The translations under genes were made by a program, and so were the position numbers. DNA of 64,000 bases, taken from assembly GCA_963989385.1 (NCBI GenBank), contig OZ022514.1, forward strand, positions 27,197,222-27,261,221, read 5' to 3'. Below the pieces are notes generated by a model. It was not told the origin of the DNA, made no database searches, and worked only from the letters and a program-made list of their open reading frames with translations. Every line of letters begins with the position of its first letter. Within the stretch, counting starts at the first letter, position 1. Below are positions 10,692 through 20,809 of this stretch, piece by piece. This DNA is from Ctena decussata (Eukaryota > Mollusca > Bivalvia > Lucinida > Lucinidae).

Positions 10692-13600
10692 CTATGCATC
10701 TAAGGCACAATAAACAAGTTTGTGGTCACTCCAGTAAGCCTCAATAACATCACTTGATGCCGGACAGTTTGTAAAAATCAGATCTATCACTGATCCAGAA
10801 TCAGTAGTTGATTGATTGGTGTGTTGCTCACATTTAAATTGTTTCTTCATAAAATCTATAAAATTTGAAGTTCTGTCATTTGCATGTATGTTAAAATCAC
10901 CAATTATCACTAATTTGGTATGCATATCAACCAATGGGATGAGATGATGCTGAATATCATTTCTTAAATTGGTCTGCACACTTTTAGGGAATTTGTAAAA
11001 GTATACAACTTGAAAGCACCCATTTATGTTACTGTACAAGGTAGCCAACATAAATTCACATATGCCAGAATGAAATTTTTCTATTCTCCGAATTTCAAAA
11101 TAATCGTTGATGTATAAAGCAAGCCCATGGTATGGCCTGTTCCCAGAATCAAGTCCTGTTTCATCCATTCTAAACAGTCTGAAATTTTTCAGGGCAAAAT
11201 GACTACTATCATCTCTTGCACAAAGCCTAGATTCTGCAAACCCAATCACATCTGCTGATAAAACATTCGGCTCAAATTCAATGTCCTTAAAGTGCTTATG
11301 TAGGGACCTTGCATTATTAAAAGCAATTTTGATCTTGTGTGAATCAACTTTATATATAGGAACATAACACAGTTCAAGAAGTGCCTCTGTTTTTAACCGC
11401 TGCATCTCTATTTTCACTTGTTCATCCACAGTCATGGCTGCTTCATTCAAATTCAAAATATATAAATTTTCTAGTTTTCTTACTCTACTAAGAGCAACAT
11501 AATGAATATGTGGTTGTTTCCTGACCCTTGTCTGAGACAAGTCTACTACAATTTCATCAAGTGTAGACCCCTGAGCTTTATGGATAGTTTTACCTGCTGA
11601 TGGTTTCAATGGAAACTGAATTCTTTGGTATGTTTTGAAGTTGTATATAAATGTTCTTTCTATATCAAATATTGGAGTCCACATTTTATCTATGTTTGTA
11701 CCATACAAGCCCCTATTAGAAAATTTCTCACGAGTTGACTGGCCAATTTGAGAATCTTGAAACAAAACCCATATAATACTGGGACGATCTGTGCCTTCCA
11801 TTTTGTACTCAATGAATTTGACAATACACGTAGAGCCATTTGTTAAACCATCCTCAACGTTGACATTGACTGTTATATCATAAATCATCCCAACTGCTAT
11901 TGTCAACAGCTTTTGTAAATTAGCAGTTTTGTTTGAATCATCTGGAAGTCTTTCAACAAGTTGTCTGCATTTTTTAATGGAAATATTTGCAGAAACAACT
12001 GTATCATGACAAGAGATAACAACTTTGTCTTCAGCTAATCTATTCAAATAATTCTCATTGTGTCTATCTACAAACTTGTTTTCAGTGAATAAATGAGGAG
12101 CCTCTTTTGGATAATTTGTCATATGGGGGCTGATACTATGTTTTTTTAATTCATTTTTGTCATCTTCAGTCAGCTCATTCTGTCGAAGCCGATTTAGCAT
12201 CCGAGCAAAGTCCACATCATCTTTCTGTCGCATGATATCAACCAGTTCATACAATCTAAAATAATCCTTCCATAAATTATATGCTAGAGCTGAAGCACCC
12301 TTTGAGGGGTCACTGAATATCCACTTGTCACACACTGGCATCAGCTGGTACAAGTCCCCGACAGCAATGATACTTAAACCACCAAAACTTGTTTTTGTTC
12401 CAGTGAGCTGTTGCAAACGTGTATCTAGAAAAGTCAGTGTGTTTGTTCCTACCATAGAGATTTCATCTATAATAATCACCTTTAAATGTCTGTATTTCAC
12501 TCTGAATGTATTCAGTTCATCAGCTGACAATAGGTCACTACCTTGTTTGAACTTCTTTAAGAAAGCTGAGGCAATAGTGACACCATTGATATTATATGCA
12601 GCTTTGCCAGTGTAGGCACAAAGAAGAACTCTAATATCATCAGGATTTTCCCCTTCTCTCAAATTTAAAAATCTATACAGACTTTGATACAGTGCTTTAA
12701 TGAGCACAGATTTGCCTACACCAGCTCCACCTGACAGAAATGCATACAGTGGTTCTTCTTTGCACTTTATCCAATACAGAACATGATTGAAAAATTCTCT
12801 TTGTCTCAAATTCAAACTCCTGAGCAAATTTAAGTACAGCTCATCAGGTAACATGACTCCATTTATTTCAACAGTTGGCACTGAACAAGCAGACTGTATC
12901 TCTATACCAATATCATACTGACGATGTTCTACTACTCTATCTGGATTAAAATATACAAAGTTTTCAGCTTCTTTGTCACCTTCTTCTTCTGCTTCTCTGT
13001 TTTCATGCTCTGTGTTTGGTGCTATCTCATCATACGCATCTTCCTCTTCTGCCATTTGCCTTGCAAGCTCAAGTTCTTCAATATGATGTTCATACTGGCT
13101 GCGTTTAGATTCAAGAGTGTGTTTCAAGGCATTGTAATGAGCTTCATATGTTTCAAAGGAACCTAACAAATCTTTTGCTTCATTTCTCCAGGGCATAAAC
13201 AGCATAAGTCGTTCTCTGTAGTAATTTTCCGGGTCTTTTTTTACATCATACCTCACATAACGTATTACTCTAGGATTTCTCCTATGTTTGTACTTTGTCC
13301 CATTCTTTGCTACATATAACAAGTCTGATCCATGATATTCAGATTCAATACTCTCGTCATTATCACCTTCATCATTTTCATCACTAGAATCACTAGAATT
13401 GGCATCATCCTCATTCGTGTCCTCAATTCTCTCCGGTAGGCTATTCCCTTTAGGATAAACAATGTCAACTGTAGAGACATAATCTGCCAAACAGAATTTC
13501 TGAAGTTGTCTAGGCCGTTTTGCATACCTCCGAATTATATTGTCTGCTTCTATTTCTGTATATTCAGCAGGAAGCTCATCAAGTACAGATTTAGATTTAA

Positions 13601-15836
13601 GCAAAAATACTCTTTCTTCTGGGATGGAGGTATTTATGAAAACAATTTCCCTAGTAGCTTTTGTTAAAGGAATCTGCAAAGCAAGGTAAACTGCTTCTTG
13701 TGCACTCACTTCAACACAGTTTGAAAACACATTTCCAATATGTCTAACTTGTTTTTTAATATCAAAATTTCCTTTGCGCGCTTCTCTTGCTGCTGCATCA
13801 AGCTGTGCGCTCATGCCTCTTTGAGATTTGCTTATATAACCAACAACATATGCTGCACAACCATATGGCTCAAGAACTAGCTGAATATCAAGATTTGCCT
13901 TCCAGCCAAGAAGAACTGTTTTGTTAAACAAATTAATTCTCATTTTATTTGGATTCCGCTTGAGGAAAACTTTGGGAGCATTAAGTGAACTTCTTATACA
14001 TTTGATATAATTTTCTAAGTCCATCTTGGCAACTTGCTTCAAAAAATCATCAAATGCAATTTCAGAGACATCTTTGTACTCATTCATTGATTTTTGAAGT
14101 TCTGAGTACTTACTCTTGTATTTTTCTATGTCTTCATTCAGAGGATGCAATAGCATTGTTCTTGGAAGGGGAGGCAAAGGAAATCCAAATCTACATATTG
14201 CCTTTCCTTTCTTTCTGCAAGACTTTGAATGTTTATGTGACTGAAGTTCAACAAGCTCCCCAATTTCGTCATCATCAGTACTGCATGTAAGATAATTATC
14301 AACAAAATGAATGATTTCTTCCTCCGTGTTTTTTTCAAACTTAGGAGCATTTTCAATCCAAACAAGCATGTGAATATGAGGTGACCCACGCTGCTGAAAT
14401 TCCACTCTATAGAAAAAATCTATCACTTTCCCAATAGGTTCAATCTCACTTTTAAGAACAGTGTTTAAGAATTCTTGTGCTCTGTGATCAAAATATCTTG
14501 AACAAGTTACTGGGTCTTTCTGAACAAGTCTTGTTTTCTCTTGCCAAGTTAAAGTCTCTACATCCTTGTCTGAATATTCAATTCCATCATTCAGTTTTGC
14601 TAACATCTTCAAAAGATCATTCCATCTAGTATCAGCTGCTGACAAAGATACAAACCAAGTAGGTAAGGACAGTTGTCTGATCATTGCAAATATGTCTTTC
14701 TTCCTTTTCTCTAAATAAGCTGGAGAATTTCTAAGCTGACGAAATATACAGTAACCTTCATCAAGTTTCACAAGTCTCTCCAAATAAGCTGGGTCTCTTG
14801 CCTCAGATGCAGTTATTTTCTTGCCTTTACTTTTACATCTTCTTACAGCTAAGTTAACTTTGTCACTTATTTGTTTCATTTGCAGCTTTTTATGCTTAAA
14901 GAAAATGTTTGGAACAGACTGTGCAGCTCTTCTATCAATGCTTCGTAGCTCCCATTTAACAATGTCACTGTAATGCACTAAAGTTGTTCTCTCAGTCTTA
15001 TCAGGACGCCTCTGTCCACAATATATAGTAGGAAAACATAAATACTCTGCATCTGTATCTTGATACAAACTAAGGGGGTGCCGTCCTTCTCCAGGAGCAA
15101 AAGTCAACACTTGATCAAACTTATTTTCAATATTAGCATCGTCCACTAAGGTATCAACATTTCCAACATGCTCATTATTATCTACTTCATCTACTTCACT
15201 GAATCTATCTGATTCATATCCATCACCTTTTTCCCTATCTTTAGCTTCTAAAGGAACTGTATTATCTTCATCCAGTACTGAATTATTTATGCCAATATCA
15301 GCATCTGTGTTTTGCACTGACACTTCCAGAAACTCTCTTACAGTATCCTCTGTACTTTCAGTTACTGCTTGAAACCAGTTATTGTCAATTGTAATGCCTG
15401 AATTCTTATACATATCACTATTAGTTAGAAGCCAGTGTAATGCTGTCAGAACTCTCATTGGTCTTACATTTTCTTTGAAATCTACTTTCTTATATGATAG
15501 TTTTTTCTTCAACTGGATGGCAATAGTAAAATTTTCATCCATAGGCCTTGGAAGTGAGCTCACAGTGGGCTGAATATCAACAGGTACATTGATTACATTT
15601 CCTTTAAGGGAATACTGACCACCACGTGGCAGTTCTCTAATTTGCATAAATGGAATACGCAGTGCTATTAATCTTTCTTCAAGCTGATGCAAATCTAACT
15701 CTGATGGTTTGTTTGGCCATTTCATTCCATTGGCAACTGACAGTTTTGGAACTTTTCCATCTTTAAGTGCTGACAAACATGTGTGACATATCCACTCTTC
15801 ATTATTGACTGATATGAATTTAGTGCAATAATTCAA
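10692..15836 (-). CDS. Helentron Rep/PIF1 helicase/endonuclease (frame 2)
   Basis: Rolling-circle transposition protein of about 1,714 residues in one open frame. In order: the second half of a DUF6570-like zinc region (WICHTC at residues 15-20, then a conserved 'LEERLIALRIPFMQIRELPRGGQ' type block); a Helitron Rep domain with the HUH motif H487-I-H489 and paired tyrosines Y663 and Y667; and an acidic linker. Next is a PIF1 superfamily 1B helicase (Walker A GGAGVGKS 1036-1043, DE box D1124-E1125, GDLYQLMPV, then QGST and YVALSR motifs). An exonuclease-endonuclease-phosphatase-type domain closes it (E1535, GDFN 1646-1649, SDHK 1703-1706). All catalytic motifs look intact. The frame has no ATG at its beginning; the first in-frame codons follow a TGA near 15846, and the zinc region continues upstream in frame 1. 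It is therefore probably the 3' part of one polyprotein separated by a +1 frameshift. The C-terminal endonuclease marks it as Helentron and not canonical Helitron. Confidence 0.85.
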   Translation of the reverse strand: MNYCTKFISVNNEEWICHTCLSALKDGKVPKLSVANGMKWPNKPSELDLHQLEERLIALRIPFMQIRELPRGGQYSLKGNVINVPVDIQPTVSSLPRPMDENFTIAIQLKKKLSYKKVDFKENVRPMRVLTALHWLLTNSDMYKNSGITIDNNWFQAVTESTEDTVREFLEVSVQNTDADIGINNSVLDEDNTVPLEAKDREKGDGYESDRFSEVDEVDNNEHVGNVDTLVDDANIENKFDQVLTFAPGEGRHPLSLYQDTDAEYLCFPTIYCGQRRPDKTERTTLVHYSDIVKWELRSIDRRAAQSVPNIFFKHKKLQMKQISDKVNLAVRRCKSKGKKITASEARDPAYLERLVKLDEGYCIFRQLRNSPAYLEKRKKDIFAMIRQLSLPTWFVSLSAADTRWNDLLKMLAKLNDGIEYSDKDVETLTWQEKTRLVQKDPVTCSRYFDHRAQEFLNTVLKSEIEPIGKVIDFFYRVEFQQRGSPHIHMLVWIENAPKFEKNTEEEIIHFVDNYLTCSTDDDEIGELVELQSHKHSKSCRKKGKAICRFGFPLPPLPRTMLLHPLNEDIEKYKSKYSELQKSMNEYKDVSEIAFDDFLKQVAKMDLENYIKCIRSSLNAPKVFLKRNPNKMRINLFNKTVLLGWKANLDIQLVLEPYGCAAYVVGYISKSQRGMSAQLDAAAREARKGNFDIKKQVRHIGNVFSNCVEVSAQEAVYLALQIPLTKATREIVFINTSIPEERVFLLKSKSVLDELPAEYTEIEADNIIRRYAKRPRQLQKFCLADYVSTVDIVYPKGNSLPERIEDTNEDDANSSDSSDENDEGDNDESIESEYHGSDLLYVAKNGTKYKHRRNPRVIRYVRYDVKKDPENYYRERLMLFMPWRNEAKDLLGSFETYEAHYNALKHTLESKRSQYEHHIEELELARQMAEEEDAYDEIAPNTEHENREAEEEGDKEAENFVYFNPDRVVEHRQYDIGIEIQSACSVPTVEINGVMLPDELYLNLLRSLNLRQREFFNHVLYWIKCKEEPLYAFLSGGAGVGKSVLIKALYQSLYRFLNLREGENPDDIRVLLCAYTGKAAYNINGVTIASAFLKKFKQGSDLLSADELNTFRVKYRHLKVIIIDEISMVGTNTLTFLDTRLQQLTGTKTSFGGLSIIAVGDLYQLMPVCDKWIFSDPSKGASALAYNLWKDYFRLYELVDIMRQKDDVDFARMLNRLRQNELTEDDKNELKKHSISPHMTNYPKEAPHLFTENKFVDRHNENYLNRLAEDKVVISCHDTVVSANISIKKCRQLVERLPDDSNKTANLQKLLTIAVGMIYDITVNVNVEDGLTNGSTCIVKFIEYKMEGTDRPSIIWVLFQDSQIGQSTREKFSNRGLYGTNIDKMWTPIFDIERTFIYNFKTYQRIQFPLKPSAGKTIHKAQGSTLDEIVVDLSQTRVRKQPHIHYVALSRVRKLENLYILNLNEAAMTVDEQVKIEMQRLKTEALLELCYVPIYKVDSHKIKIAFNNARSLHKHFKDIEFEPNVLSADVIGFAESRLCARDDSSHFALKNFRLFRMDETGLDSGNRPYHGLALYINDYFEIRRIEKFHSGICEFMLATLYSNINGCFQVVYFYKFPKSVQTNLRNDIQHHLIPLVDMHTKLVIIGDFNIHANDRTSNFIDFMKKQFKCEQHTNQSTTDSGSVIDLIFTNCPASSDVIEAYWSDHKLVYCALDA

Positions 15837-18231
15837 ACTGCATTGTCATAATGTTAGTTTTTTTCAGCACTGATACACTTTTTCTAAACCATGTTTGATG
15901 ACAACAAGTACATACAAACAGAGGTCCTTCTGCAATAGTTTCGTGAAACTGTTTAAGACATTCTGCTATACTTTCATGTCTTTTTCTACCATATACTTCA
16001 CATGGCTCAATTTTATGCACTTTTTCTTCAGATCTTCTATGCCTTTTGTTTTCCCTGTTCAGCTCAAGTGTATCTTCTAATTTTCTTTTCTCCTGCCTAC
16101 GCTGCTGCTGAGCAATCCTTTCACATTCCTGAACAAAAGGTTTCTGCCTTTGCTTCCGCTTACTAGCAAGTTGATATATCTTCTCTTTTTCTTTAAAATC
16201 TGGGTTTTGTCTGTATGCCTGCTTCTGTGCAACTTCTTTTGCTAATACACCTGCCATCTTTCTAACACACTGCTTTTTAGCACGTTCTTTTGCTAACACA
16301 TCCATATTCTTTCTAGCAGACTGTTTTGATGCAAGCTGATTCAGTCTTTCCTTTTCCTTAAAAGCTGGGTTTTGTCTGGCAGAATGTTTTGATGCAAGCT
16401 GATTTATCCTTTCTTTTTCTTTAAAAGCTGGGTTTTGTCTTGCAGACTGTTTATTGGCACTTTCTTTCCTTAACACATTCACATTTTTTCTGGCAGACTG
16501 TTTTGATGCAAGCTCATTTACCCTTTCTTTTTCTTTAAAAGCTGGGTTTTGTCTGGCAGACTGTTTTTTGGCACGTTCTTTCCTGAACACATCCACATTT
16601 TTTCTGGCAAACTGTTTTGATGCAAGCTGATTTACCCTTTCTTTTTCTTTGAAAGCTGGGTTTTGTCTGGCAAACTGTTTTTTAGCACATTCTTTTTCTA
16701 ACACATCCACATTTTTCCTGGCTGACTGTTTTGATGCAAGCTGATTTATTTTTTCTTTTGCCTTAAAAGCTAACTTACTTCTTTGTTTCCTTTTGAATGC
16801 AGCATAGTACTCAGTGCGTTTTTGCTTCCTTTTTTTATTACAAGTTTTCTTCTGCATATTGATTTCAACAGCAATATCTTGTACTTTTTTCTGCTGTCTG
16901 ATGTTTTGGTCCTCAAAATAATGTTCAAGGAGACTTTCTGAATGACCAGTAACTCTATATTCAAGTTCATTTCCACTTATTTTTTCAGGTAAAGAATCAA
17001 ACTGCAGACTCCTGTCGTTTGCTAAAGTACTACATGATGGTGCTAAATTGCTCGACTGAGCTGGAGGTAACTTTTGAGAACCAACCACACTGCGATCAAT
17101 GCCAATATGAAAATGTTCTGTGAATGTCAGAGCAACTGGCAGCAAATCATACTGTGTTGTCATGTTAATATGCATGCTATCATATAATGCATACATGTAA
17201 GTGATCAAATCATCTAAACAATTGAAGCTTATCAAAACTGAATAACCATCACATGATGAAAGACCATTTCGAGCATGTGAATGTGAATCAAAAAAATTGT
17301 ATATGCCATCAGTTTTGTACACTGCAGAACATATTGCACCAATTATGACTAGAACATATGAAGATGATTGAAATGCTGTGTACATTGACTGGTGAAGGGT
17401 TGGAGATGATGTGTTACCAAACTGCTGTACTGCAATGCCAGAAATAACATCTGACTTTATGATATGTATATCTCTTTTGAAAACAGTAACATTTTCTGGG
17501 ATTTCATCAAAAGTTAACAATCTACTCTTGTATTTCTGTTCAGTTTTCAATGAAGATAAGATTTTTTGGTACAGAATATCTCCTTGGATAAGTATTTGAT
17601 CTACTTCTGTATTTGAACAAGTATTTGAAAACTTAGCATGAATCAGGGCACAAAGAGCATTTGACACACACTGGCTTCCTCGAGATTCTACACTGAATCT
17701 GTCACTTCCTTGATGGAATGAGCCACAGACAAATGACTGTGAATGAAATGGTTTTAAGCTTTTAGAATAATGATTGCTAGAGCAGGGCAGAGTACTATCA
17801 GTCATCGGTGTGGCAATACATGTGTTCTTTGAAGTATCAAACTTTGTCAAAAATGAATTTTGCTTAAAAGGTTGACTTCCATTATCATATTCAGTCGAAC
17901 ATGTACCCTTAGTTTTGGTCAATATATCTGGGAAAGTACTGGTACCAGACCTATATAGCAAAGTATTCTGATCTGTATTTTGTGATTCTATTTGACAATG
18001 TGTCTTTTCAATACTTGTTTTACAACCTTTGGTCAAATGACATTGTTCATTACTTTGATTTGCCTGCACGCTGACAGGGCTTGCCTCTATGAGGCCCTCG
18101 ATCATGACAGACTCTGAAGTCTGCATGACATTTGGAGTCGACTCAGGAGTCAACCCAGTGCAGTTGTTGGAGCTTCTATCCAAAACAGACCTTCGGGCTG
18201 CAGACCGCCTCCAGTTCTTCGTTCTAGGCAT
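15820..18231 (-). CDS. Helentron N-terminal protein: DUB-like protease fold, basic repeats, zinc region (frame 1)
   Basis: 803 codons starting at ATG 18231 (context AAGGATG). Residues 1-170 are Ser/Thr-rich and of low complexity. Residues about 180-370 look like a papain-fold deubiquitinase of the large-tegument-protein N-domain type (peptidase C76). Support is GSQ-C188 with adjacent Q187, conserved hydrophobic strands, then D315-S-H317 in an 'FFDSHSHARNG' context, giving a plausible Cys-His-Asp set. Residues about 490-695 are six or so copies of a basic 35-residue repeat (KEKERxNQLASKQSARKN...RQNPAF), predicted helical and possibly DNA-binding. The C-terminus has a CTCCHQTW zinc motif, whose partner cysteines lie at the start of frame 2. 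The frame ends at a TAA that overlaps frame 2 by 17 nt. Known fact: Helentron proteins often carry an OTU-type cysteine protease. That this one is C76-like is my inference from motif order. Confidence 0.75.
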   Translation of the reverse strand: MPRTKNWRRSAARRSVLDRSSNNCTGLTPESTPNVMQTSESVMIEGLIEASPVSVQANQSNEQCHLTKGCKTSIEKTHCQIESQNTDQNTLLYRSGTSTFPDILTKTKGTCSTEYDNGSQPFKQNSFLTKFDTSKNTCIATPMTDSTLPCSSNHYSKSLKPFHSQSFVCGSFHQGSDRFSVESRGSQCVSNALCALIHAKFSNTCSNTEVDQILIQGDILYQKILSSLKTEQKYKSRLLTFDEIPENVTVFKRDIHIIKSDVISGIAVQQFGNTSSPTLHQSMYTAFQSSSYVLVIIGAICSAVYKTDGIYNFFDSHSHARNGLSSCDGYSVLISFNCLDDLITYMYALYDSMHINMTTQYDLLPVALTFTEHFHIGIDRSVVGSQKLPPAQSSNLAPSCSTLANDRSLQFDSLPEKISGNELEYRVTGHSESLLEHYFEDQNIRQQKKVQDIAVEINMQKKTCNKKRKQKRTEYYAAFKRKQRSKLAFKAKEKINQLASKQSARKNVDVLEKECAKKQFARQNPAFKEKERVNQLASKQFARKNVDVFRKERAKKQSARQNPAFKEKERVNELASKQSARKNVNVLRKESANKQSARQNPAFKEKERINQLASKHSARQNPAFKEKERLNQLASKQSARKNMDVLAKERAKKQCVRKMAGVLAKEVAQKQAYRQNPDFKEKEKIYQLASKRKQRQKPFVQECERIAQQQRRQEKRKLEDTLELNRENKRHRRSEEKVHKIEPCEVYGRKRHESIAECLKQFHETIAEGPLFVCTCCHQTWFRKSVSVLKKTNIMTMQFELLH
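16150..16765 (-). repeat. In-frame coding tandem repeat in the Helentron
   Basis: A unit of about 105-108 bp ('gatgcaagctgatttaccctttctttttc...' on the plus strand) is repeated about six times with one shortened copy. It encodes the basic helical repeat of the frame 1 protein. The period is a multiple of three, so copy-number changes keep the frame. Confidence 0.8.
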
Positions 18232-18416
18232 CCTTCACTATAAATGTCCTCTTCCACAGAAATAGGCAACAACAGTTCACTGCTTTTAAGTCTGTCTATA
18301 TCCAGAAAAGATACCACATACACTGTCCAATCACAGAATATAACACAAACTAATATCTCAACACTTTTACAGTAGTTTGTTGAAAAGAATTGTTCATATA
18401 AAGCTTGATTTGATAC
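18232..18416 (-). promoter_or_regulatory. Candidate 5' UTR exon with splice acceptor
   Basis: On the minus strand, pyrimidine-rich TATCTTTTTCTTTTATAG is followed by GTATCAAATC at 18416. This gives a good 3' splice site 185 nt before the frame 1 ATG. The segment has no long open frame. It suggests a leader intron for the Helentron transcript. The upstream donor and promoter are not identified. Confidence 0.35.
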
Positions 18417-18429
18417 CTATAAAAGAAAA

Positions 18430-19550
18430 AGATATTATCAAACAGTACAACCTATTCATGCCACAATTCTGAAGGTCAGAATCTTTCACACTTGTTTTAT
18501 TTTAATTTGTTGAAAAGAACACCTCATATTAAGCTTGAATTTACTCCAAAACAAATATCAAAGTGTATGGAATTATTCATGCTGTATTATTCAAGATTAA
18601 TAACACATATGTATTACACCATTTGCTTGTTCTAATTTAATGATAGATTTAGTGCACAAGAGTGCATTGGTATTTTATAGGAAAATTGAGAAAACTTGTC
18701 ATAATAATTATATTGTTCAAGGAAAAAGATAAACTGCATAAAAAGGAGTGTCTAGAGTATATTAGTATTATTGCTTCTATGATCAGTAGTATTCTCACAT
18801 ATGTTGTAAACTGTTACAGTTAAAACAAAGTCAATAGAAAAAGTATTCTGCATGATCAGCTAGGCGATTACATTCCAGGAGGAGGCCCGTAGACTGCACT
18901 GGTGGAGTAGCATCTCTTTTATTCAGCAACACTAATTTACAGAATGTTTTTTACATGCATATCAGTTGCTGCTGATGTAATAAAGATTTATGTTTAAAAT
19001 AAAGTCAGAATCTTGTAGAAATTTTGTCACCAGTGGCACTTAATTACCTGGTACATTACCCCTCTACATTATAACAGTATCCCTGTACAGATAAAAATTA
19101 TGGTAGATGCAATAAAATTTCCAATGTTTAAAATTTCCAATGTCAGAAAAAAGAAAATAAAATATCTGCAATAATGACTCTGGCAAAGGCACCAATACAA
19201 GGATACTGTTACATGGATAACTCCATGGGTACGCTTCATAATAAGCCAGTGCAAGACATTAATGAAATGCAAAAGGCTGGAACAAGACTTATTCTTCAGT
19301 TCATTTCTTGAGACAATGTTTTAAGCTGCTTTGGGTTTTGCAGTCCAGTTGATAGCATTCCTGACCTCAGATCAATAGCATTCCTGACTTCAGATCATGG
19401 GATCTCTGAAAGTAGTAAAGAAAAATGATGAAATTTCACATATTACATATTAATAGAGGGCAATGAGTGAAAGAGGGACCGTAATCCTATTACAATTAGT
19501 TTTGGAGTTGTAAGAACACGCAAATAATTCCAAAAAGTAGCATGTTTATC
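18430..19550. other. No gene seen
   Basis: AT-rich low-copy sequence upstream of the Helentron (in its own orientation). It should contain the promoter and 5' terminus of the element, but I find neither a hairpin end of the 'AACAAGA' type nor a TATA-plus-initiator arrangement I would defend. Confidence 0.4.
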
Positions 19551-19551
19551 T

Positions 19552-20090
19552 TCACTGCAGCTGGTGTTTGTGCCATGTGGGGGCCATAAATAATCATAGT
19601 GCAGTTTATATTTTCTGGTCCTTTGGGATCATTGAGTTAATTTGAGTAATTTCGAAAACAGAGTTCTGCTTAAGCCAGTGCAAGGGGGCATGGCTGGTGT
19701 TGCATATTTCATTACTAGTCATGAACAGATTCAATTAAACCGAGTCTGCTATTTTCTATTCTTTGGTGTGTTCCTTGCTTCCAAAGGATCTCACTTTTCA
19801 AAACATATCTATCTTCACTGCAGCTGGTGTTTGTGCCATGTGGCGGCCATAAAACGTCTCCTTGTACATCATCATAAAGCAGATTATATTTTCTGGTCCT
19901 TTGGGATCATTGAGTTCATTTGAGTAATTTTGAAAATAGAGTTTCGCTTAAGCTGGTGCTATGGAGCGTGGCTGGTGTCGCACATTTCATTACTAGACAT
20001 AAACAGACTCAATTAAACCGAGTCTGCTATTTTCTAGTCTTTGGTGTGTTGCTTGCTTCCAAAGGATCTTACTTTTCAGAACATGTTGAA
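19552..20090 (+). repeat. Two tandem copies of a 260-270-bp dispersed repeat
   Basis: Copy 1 (19552-19809) and copy 2 (19812-20090) both begin 'cttcactgcagctggtgtttgtgcc' and share 'ggtcctttgggatcattgag' and 'cgagtctgctattttct'. Copy 2 carries an extra 'aaaacgtctcc' block. The first 110 bp of the unit also occurs inside the insertion in the BEL integrase at 52240-52360. It is a mobile family of unknown type. Confidence 0.65.
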
Positions 20091-20113
20091 GTAAAGAGCA
20101 TGTAAAAATAAAG

Positions 20114-20285
20114 TTAGTGAGGGAGCTTTGGTTTAATGTCCCACCAACAACTAGGTCATACAGAGATCTGACCTCAGTTTAAAGTCTCATCCGATAGACA
20201 AGAGAAGCTGGAGATCGATCTTGAGACCCCTGGATTGGTAGTCCAGGGTGTCATAAACTACAGTAACACTACTGCCGCACCTGTC
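20114..20285 (-). mobile_element. tRNA-derived SINE, family B
   Basis: Minus-strand element flanked by the 9-bp duplication AAAATAAAG (20105-20113, 20286-20294). The head is at about 20220-20284, with an A-box-like stretch, an anticodon arm CCTGGACTACCAATCCAGG (7-nt loop CTACCAA, so a Gly-type ACC if read as a tRNA) and a weak B box. The body and tail ('tttggtttaatgtccc...aactaggtcat' on the plus strand) resemble the tail of family A SINEs although the head differs. Confidence 0.75.
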
Positions 20286-20294
20286 AAAATAAAG

Positions 20295-20809
20295 CCAGCT
20301 ATATAGTATTTGAAAGTTCTGTTAATTGAAAAATATCAGCATAAGTTATTTTGGTATAAATTTTCATGTGTCTTTTGAAAATCAGCTGAAAGCTCTTTCT
20401 CTGTCTGTGCATTGTCACAAAACAGGGCTAAACCACAACATCCAAACAGAAGTCTATAAATCCAAGACTGATGCTGGAAAAGCTATACCAATATCTCACT
20501 TTCAACTATCTGCTGGTTACTGTATATGGGCAGAGCAGCCATGTTGATCATGTGACCTGGGCTGTTTGAATAAACTTTTGTGACCTGAATCATAGGTGGC
20601 TATATATGAAATTTGTTAATATTTGGCACAGTAGGGTTGGAGTTGATATTTGATACTGTCAAAATCTAACAGACTCTATATGAAATTTGGTGACAATTGG
20701 TCCAGTTGTGTCTGAGGAGAAGGTGTTTGAATTGTAGACGGAGGACGACGGACAACAGAGCCTTCCTATCCTATAAGCTGCCCCAGAGCCGCTGGCTCAG
20801 GTGAGCTAA
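20295..20809 (+). mobile_element. Right-end fragment of a CTCAGGTGAGCT element
   Basis: Partial array sequence (recognisable from about 20520: 'gggcagagcagccatgttgatcatgtgacc') ends with a short GACGG stretch and the right end. There, GAGCC-GCT-GGCTC forms a hairpin followed by AGGTGAGCTAA (to 20809). The left end is missing. Confidence 0.6.

Larger units (their letters stand above)
10500..18420 (-). mobile_element. Autonomous Helentron (Helitron2-type), near-intact coding region
   Basis: About 7.9 kb on the minus strand carries the two overlapping frames described separately. Rep, PIF1 helicase and a C-terminal endonuclease in one protein is the diagnostic combination for Helentrons. Limits given are approximate. 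I could not find the paired terminal motifs that bound the non-autonomous elements of this window. A 10-bp perfect hairpin (10601-10610 with 10625-10634) about 60 bp beyond the endonuclease stop is a candidate 3'-terminal hairpin. Confidence 0.75.

Noticed and set aside
15830..15870. -1 programmed frameshift at the A7 run of the Helentron
   Set aside because: Slipping -1 at that run leads at once to TAA. The required shift is +1 and must occur after the TGA near 15846.
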